Shown here: positions 60,036 to 64,000 of the stretch, in pieces | Position numbering within the stretch: position 1 is the stretch's first letter | Layout: every line of letters starts with the position of its first letter | From: Bacillota bacterium | Lineage (GTDB): Bacteria; Bacillota; Clostridia; DSM-8532 | NCBI GenBank assembly: GCA_023415825.1 | Contig: JAEZJF010000009.1 | Coordinates: 1 to 64,000, forward strand | Length of the DNA: 64,000 bases | Direction of reading: 5' to 3' | Notes under the pieces: generated by a model | Databases searched by the model: none | What the model saw: the letters and a program-made list of their open reading frames with translations, nothing else | What the model was told of the DNA's origin: nothing | Program-made: the position numbers and the translations under genes

Positions 60036-61595
60036 ATGAAAATGGAGACATTATTGGAGGTGCGCAACATCAACAAAACGTTTGCCAGTGTAAAGGCGCT
60101 GTCAAATGTTTCCTTTAGTGTACGGCCAGGCGAAGTTCATGCGCTGATGGGCGAGAACGGTGCCGGTAAATCCACCATCATTAAAGTATTTACCGGTGTA
60201 TATACAAAAGACAGCGGGCAGATATTTTTTGGTGGTAAAGAAATAGCTCCCGCAACAGCCCTGGAGGCACAAAAAGCCGGCATAAGCACTATTTATCAGG
60301 AGCTTAATCTAAGCCCTTACCTTAGTGTGGCCGAAAATATTTATCTGGGCCGTGAAATCAAAAACAAGTACGGCGCTATTGATTGGAAAAAGACCTACGA
60401 AGCTGCTACCCAGCGTTTAGCTGAACTGGGCATACATATTGATGTAAAAAAAACACTTCATTCCTACAGCACTGCAATTCAACAGATGATCTCCATCGCA
60501 CGGGCCCTTGTAATTGATGCAAAATTAATTGTAATGGACGAGCCTACCTCATCTCTGGATTCAAAGGAAGTTCAGGTGCTCTACGGTGTTATCCGTCAGC
60601 TCAAAGGCATGGGCCTGTCAGTCATCTATGTCAGCCATCGTATGGAAGAAATTTTTACCGTTTGCGACCGGGTAACCGTGCTCAAGGACGGCGAGTGCAT
60701 GGGAACCCATGACATTAAGAATCTAAACGTAACAAAACTGCTGTCCATGATGATAGGACGTGACGCTTCCTACATTTTTGAACGGACAAAGGTTTATAAT
60801 CTGGAAAAACAACAGGCTCCGGTTATCTGCTCGGTCCGCAGCATTCACAAGGGCAAGGTGCTAAACGGCGTCAGTTTTGATATTCATGAGGGCGAGGTCT
60901 TGGGATTGGCCGGCCTACTAGGCTCAGGCCGCACAGAACTTGCCAAGATTATATTTGGCGAAGACCATTTCTATAGTGGTGAAATTTTCATAGATGGCAA
61001 GCCCGTAAAGTTTTCATCGCCCAGGGATGCTATCCGTAACCGCATAGCTTTTTGTTCTGAAGACCGTAAGGTAGAAGGCATATTCCCCCGCATGAATATT
61101 CAGGATAATTTAACGGCGGCAGTACTACCCCAACTGACTAAAGTGGGCGTTATAAATAAGAAATCCCAGCAAAAGCTTTGCGAAGAATACATTAAACGTT
61201 TGGCGGTCAAAACGCCTTCAGCTAAGAATATTATCAGTAGACTGAGCGGCGGAAATCAACAAAAGGTGGTTCTTGCCCGGTGGCTTTGCATGAGTCCTCG
61301 ACTCGTTATTCTGGATGAGCCTACCCGGGGTATTGATGTCGGGGCAAAGACCGAAATTGAAAAACTTATTCAAGAGCTTTCTGCATCCGGTATTGCGGTA
61401 CTTTTCATTTCTTCAGAGCTGGAAGAACTAGTTCGCGGTTGTGACCGTGTGGTAGTGCTTTACAACGGAACAAAGGCTTCTGAGCTGGTTGGCGACGAGA
61501 TTTCCTATCAAAATATTGTAGATACCATCGCCGAATGTGGTGAGAAGACAAGGGCAGTTGAGGCTGCAAAAGAGGGGGGCTCAACCAATGGATAA
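60036..61595 (+). CDS. ytfR: Sugar ABC transporter ATPase with two ATP-binding domains (YtfR/RbsA type)
   Basis: The 519-residue protein is a tandem ABC ATPase. The first half has Walker A GENGAGKSTI, the signature region (LHSYSTAIQQMISIARALVI, degenerate) and Walker B LIVMDEPTSSLD. The second half has GLLGSGRTELAKI in place of Walker A, LSGGNQQKVVLARWL and LVILDEPTRGIDVG. It energises uptake by the two permeases. The ATG at 60036 follows AAGGAAGG. Its 3' end overlaps the next gene. Confidence 0.93.
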   Translation: MKMETLLEVRNINKTFASVKALSNVSFSVRPGEVHALMGENGAGKSTIIKVFTGVYTKDSGQIFFGGKEIAPATALEAQKAGISTIYQELNLSPYLSVAENIYLGREIKNKYGAIDWKKTYEAATQRLAELGIHIDVKKTLHSYSTAIQQMISIARALVIDAKLIVMDEPTSSLDSKEVQVLYGVIRQLKGMGLSVIYVSHRMEEIFTVCDRVTVLKDGECMGTHDIKNLNVTKLLSMMIGRDASYIFERTKVYNLEKQQAPVICSVRSIHKGKVLNGVSFDIHEGEVLGLAGLLGSGRTELAKIIFGEDHFYSGEIFIDGKPVKFSSPRDAIRNRIAFCSEDRKVEGIFPRMNIQDNLTAAVLPQLTKVGVINKKSQQKLCEEYIKRLAVKTPSAKNIISRLSGGNQQKVVLARWLCMSPRLVILDEPTRGIDVGAKTEIEKLIQELSASGIAVLFISSELEELVRGCDRVVVLYNGTKASELVGDEISYQNIVDTIAECGEKTRAVEAAKEGGSTNG

Positions 61596-62562
61596 TACTA
61601 TGGCAAAAAAAATCCAATTCAATTCAAAAAGTGTAAGTCACTTTTTCCAGGACTATGCTGCGCTCATTGTTCTGGCATTGGTACTACTCATCAACCTAAT
61701 CTTTACGCCTAACTTTCTACATGTAAATACCCTATGGAATCTGATTTCTCAGGCAGCCGGCCTTGTGATAGTCTCTGTGGGTATGACCTTTGTCATTTCT
61801 TCGGGAGGAATTGATCTTTCTGCCGGTTCCATGATGGCTATTTCAGCTGTTGCCTTCACCCATATGGCCTATTCTACTAACAATGTGGGCTGGTCCTTGA
61901 TCTTTTCCTTTTTGGTATGCGGCGCTATCGGAATTTTCAACGGTTATGTCATTTCCCATTGGAAGGTACAGCCCATCATTCTTACCCTTTGTATGCAGAT
62001 GATTTTACGCGGCGCAGCACTGCTCTCAACTTCAGGCAACGCCCTGTTGCTTGACCGTTTTCCCGCCGCCTCAGTTTTAGGACTCTATCGCTTTCCCAAT
62101 GGCATGCCTGGACAAGTGATTCCTATTGTTATTGTGATCTTGATTGCCTTGTTCCTTTTGAAGAAAACCAGTTTTGGTAAAAAAATAGAGTACGTGGGTG
62201 ATAATAGCCGTGCTGCACGTCTTATTGGAACACCCATTCTTGGCACAATGCTTGCAGTCTATATAAGCAGCGCGCTCCTCGCCTGCCTTGGTGGGTTGAC
62301 AGAAATGTTCCGTACAGGTGCCTGTGACCCCACTACCATCGGGCTCACCTATGAAACGAGCGCTATAGCTTCTGTTGCCATCGGCGGCACCTCCATGAAG
62401 GGTGGCCGGGCAAAAATATTCGGCACTTTTTTAGGCGCAATCATTATGACCCTTATAAATAGTACGGTCAATATGAACAATGTGCCTTTCGCTTACTCCA
62501 ACGTCATTAAGTCGATTATCATTATCGCTGCGGTTTCGCTACAGCGCGAGCGAAAAGCTTAG
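61588..62562 (+). CDS. ytfT: Sugar ABC permease (YtfT/RbsC type)
   Basis: The 324-residue membrane protein has about 8-10 hydrophobic segments and the RbsC-family stretch MTFVISSGGIDLSAGSMMAI near the middle loop, then EYVGDNSRAARLIGTPI. The ATG at 61588 overlaps the end of the ATPase gene and follows GAGGGGGG; the longer frame upstream is a shadow. It forms the channel with the next permease. Confidence 0.92.
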   Translation: MDNTMAKKIQFNSKSVSHFFQDYAALIVLALVLLINLIFTPNFLHVNTLWNLISQAAGLVIVSVGMTFVISSGGIDLSAGSMMAISAVAFTHMAYSTNNVGWSLIFSFLVCGAIGIFNGYVISHWKVQPIILTLCMQMILRGAALLSTSGNALLLDRFPAASVLGLYRFPNGMPGQVIPIVIVILIALFLLKKTSFGKKIEYVGDNSRAARLIGTPILGTMLAVYISSALLACLGGLTEMFRTGACDPTTIGLTYETSAIASVAIGGTSMKGGRAKIFGTFLGAIIMTLINSTVNMNNVPFAYSNVIKSIIIIAAVSLQRERKA

Positions 62563-62577
62563 GCTGGGAGGATAAAT

Positions 62578-63558
62578 ATGAACAAAAAAAATCAAAAACA
62601 GTGGCTAAACCGAGCAATGTCGTGGGCTGAACGGAATGGTCCCATTATTATTCTGCTCGTACTTTTTATTTTATCGTGTGCAGCCTTTGGTGGTAGCTTT
62701 TTCTCAGTATTCAACTTGACAAATTTGGTCCGACAGATAAGCATCGCAGCCATTGCTGCGGTGGGAGTAAACTTTGTCATCATAAGCGGCGGGCGTGATC
62801 TTTCAGTTGGCTCCATTTGCGCCGTATCTTCAATGTTCATTGCCTTACTTAGCCCTTACGGCTTTTTACCGGCAGCCCTGGCTGGAATGTTGGCTGGTAT
62901 TTTGTTGGGCTTTTTAAACGGCATTATTATTACCAAATTTGGTGTACAACCCTTCATAGCTACACTGGGCACACAATTGGGAGCCAAGGGTATTGCCCTG
63001 CTCATCAACAACGAGCTCTCGGTAACTGTGGATTCCAATGTCAAGGCCTTTGCAGTACTTGGCCGTGGTTATTTATTTGGTATCCCTAATCCTGCTATTG
63101 TAATGGTTATTGTTGTAGCCATAGCTTACTATGTCGCCAGGTTTACGAAGTTTGGACGTGCCGTTTATGCGGTAGGCGGTAACGAAGAAAGTGCGTCAAT
63201 GATGGGTCTTCCTGCCAACAAAACCAAGCTGCTTGTCTATACTATCAGTGGATTCACAGCTGCTCTGGCAGCATTGGTACTGACATCCCGTTTGGGTGCT
63301 GGCCTCCCGACGGCCGGAGATGGATGGGATATGACCATCATGGCCACCGTTATCATTGGTGGAACCTTAGTACGCGGTGGTGTTGGCGATATGCGTGGTG
63401 TACTTACCGGTGCTCTCATCTGCGGCATCATTACTAATATGATCAATATGCTGGGTAACGTTAACTCTTATTTACAAAACATCATCAACGGCTTACTGCT
63501 GCTCATCGCCGTGGTAATGCAGACCGTATCGGCTAACAAAAACGCCAAGGCATCATAA
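62578..63558 (+). CDS. yjfF: Second sugar ABC permease (YjfF type)
   Basis: The 326-residue protein resembles the first permease (VNFVIISGGRDLSVGSI, AVYAVGGNEESASMMGL, TVIIGGTLVRGGVGD) and starts 15 bases after it, so the channel is probably a heterodimer. The order of genes matches ytfQRT-yjfF. A KDPG-type aldolase gene follows 16 bases later. Confidence 0.92.
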   Translation: MNKKNQKQWLNRAMSWAERNGPIIILLVLFILSCAAFGGSFFSVFNLTNLVRQISIAAIAAVGVNFVIISGGRDLSVGSICAVSSMFIALLSPYGFLPAALAGMLAGILLGFLNGIIITKFGVQPFIATLGTQLGAKGIALLINNELSVTVDSNVKAFAVLGRGYLFGIPNPAIVMVIVVAIAYYVARFTKFGRAVYAVGGNEESASMMGLPANKTKLLVYTISGFTAALAALVLTSRLGAGLPTAGDGWDMTIMATVIIGGTLVRGGVGDMRGVLTGALICGIITNMINMLGNVNSYLQNIINGLLLLIAVVMQTVSANKNAKAS

Positions 63559-63574
63559 GAACGGAGGAAAAAGT

Positions 63575-64000
63575 ATGGAACAACCTTTGCATGCCATTCT
63601 GGATCAAGGAATCATAGCCATTGTCAGAGGAGTCGCGCCCTCACATATAATTCCCACCGTTGAGGCCCTTTATAGTGGTGGTATTGGTGCGGTTGAGATC
63701 ACCTTTGACCAACGCAGCCCCCAAACAATCGCACAAACATTGGAATCTCTCAGTTTGATTCATTCAAATTTTCAAGGCAGGATGCTGCTGGGTGCGGGGA
63801 CTGTTTTGACTGTTGAACAGGTTGAATCCGCAGCGGCCAACGGTGCTCAGTATATGATTTCCCCAAATGTAGACGTGGAGGTAATCCGACACACCAAGAA
63901 GCTGGGATGCCTATCCTTCCCCGGCGCCTTGACCCCAACAGAGATTGTTACAGCACATAACGCAGGGGCTGATGCGGTTAAGCTCTTCCCCGCCGGCACC
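63575..64000 (+). CDS. eda: KDPG/KDPGal aldolase, N-terminal part
   Basis: The first 142 codons are present; the gene runs off the window. ILDQGIIAIVRG, AVEITFDQRS, LLGAGTVLTVEQVESAAANG, SPNVDVEV, FPGALTPTEI and DAVKLFPAG (Schiff-base Lys) are those of the class I KDPG aldolase family, which includes the galactonate-pathway DgoA. It splits 2-keto-3-deoxy-6-phospho-aldonates to pyruvate and glyceraldehyde 3-phosphate. GGAGG precedes the ATG. It fits with DgoD at 54464. Confidence 0.92.
   Translation, partial: MEQPLHAILDQGIIAIVRGVAPSHIIPTVEALYSGGIGAVEITFDQRSPQTIAQTLESLSLIHSNFQGRMLLGAGTVLTVEQVESAAANGAQYMISPNVDVEVIRHTKKLGCLSFPGALTPTEIVTAHNAGADAVKLFPAGT

Noticed and set aside
61537..61587. Longer start of the first YtfT-type permease
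   Set aside because: It lies inside the ATPase gene in another frame; ATG 61588 has a strong ribosome site.

Overview
This window looks like a chromosomal segment of an anaerobic, spore-forming, saccharolytic clostridium (inference). The evidence is a YyaC-type spore protease, an AbrB regulator, a PerR/reverse-rubrerythrin peroxide module, rubredoxin, Gram-positive T-box, LexA and c-di-AMP elements, and many plant-sugar and uronate genes. No phage, insertion sequence or CRISPR array was seen.

Left part (1-10.3 kb, mostly minus strand). A CE7 acetyl esterase with its own promoter is followed by a long run: nrtR, pncA, pncB, a remnant of an NAD-dependent RNA 2'-phosphotransferase (kptA), a DUF4291 gene, a large methyltransferase fusion, an SPFH gene and a NAD-kinase-like gene. 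A consensus promoter abutted by a tandem operator lies in front of nrtR. A small lipoprotein gene and a five-tRNA operon (Val, Asp, Phe, Gly, Cys) follow.

Housekeeping middle (10.6-28.3 kb). This holds rubredoxin, yyaC, tex, an SOS-controlled dinB with a small partner, a GH2 glycosidase with a GPH transporter, dapB behind a c-di-AMP (ydaO-type) riboswitch, a lipoprotein, asnA, a radical SAM activase-like gene, abrB, manA, perR with reverse rubrerythrin behind Per-box-like operators, and argS behind a T-box leader.

Sugar region A (28.4-43.9 kb). It has an AraC regulator, a mutarotase-like protein, a Cache/HisKA sensor kinase, an orphan pilin-like protein and a YesN-type response regulator. 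An ABC importer with a GH65 phosphorylase follows, then a second, membrane-anchored binding protein coupled to a YesM-type kinase. The pair is probably the sensor for the importer substrate.

Sugar region B (44.0-51.3 kb). One operon encodes 6-phosphogluconate dehydrogenase, an SDR mannonate oxidoreductase, a LarA-family protein, glucuronate isomerase and a PfkB kinase, with a divergent AraC regulator. It has no mannonate dehydratase. Together these genes could run glucuronate through mannonate and gluconate into the pentose phosphate pathway, which is the most interesting hypothesis in the window.

Right end (51.3-64 kb). A small DNA-repair-flavoured cluster (Fpg-like glycosylase, zinc ribbon, SPL-like radical SAM, WYL regulator) is followed by a divergent aldonate region: a DgoD-type dehydratase, HIT protein, GntR/LacI hybrid regulator and Fe-alcohol dehydrogenase on the minus strand. 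Opposite them are a YtfQRT-YjfF-type ABC importer and a KDPG-type aldolase cut by the window edge. A clear operator overlaps the minus-strand promoter between them.
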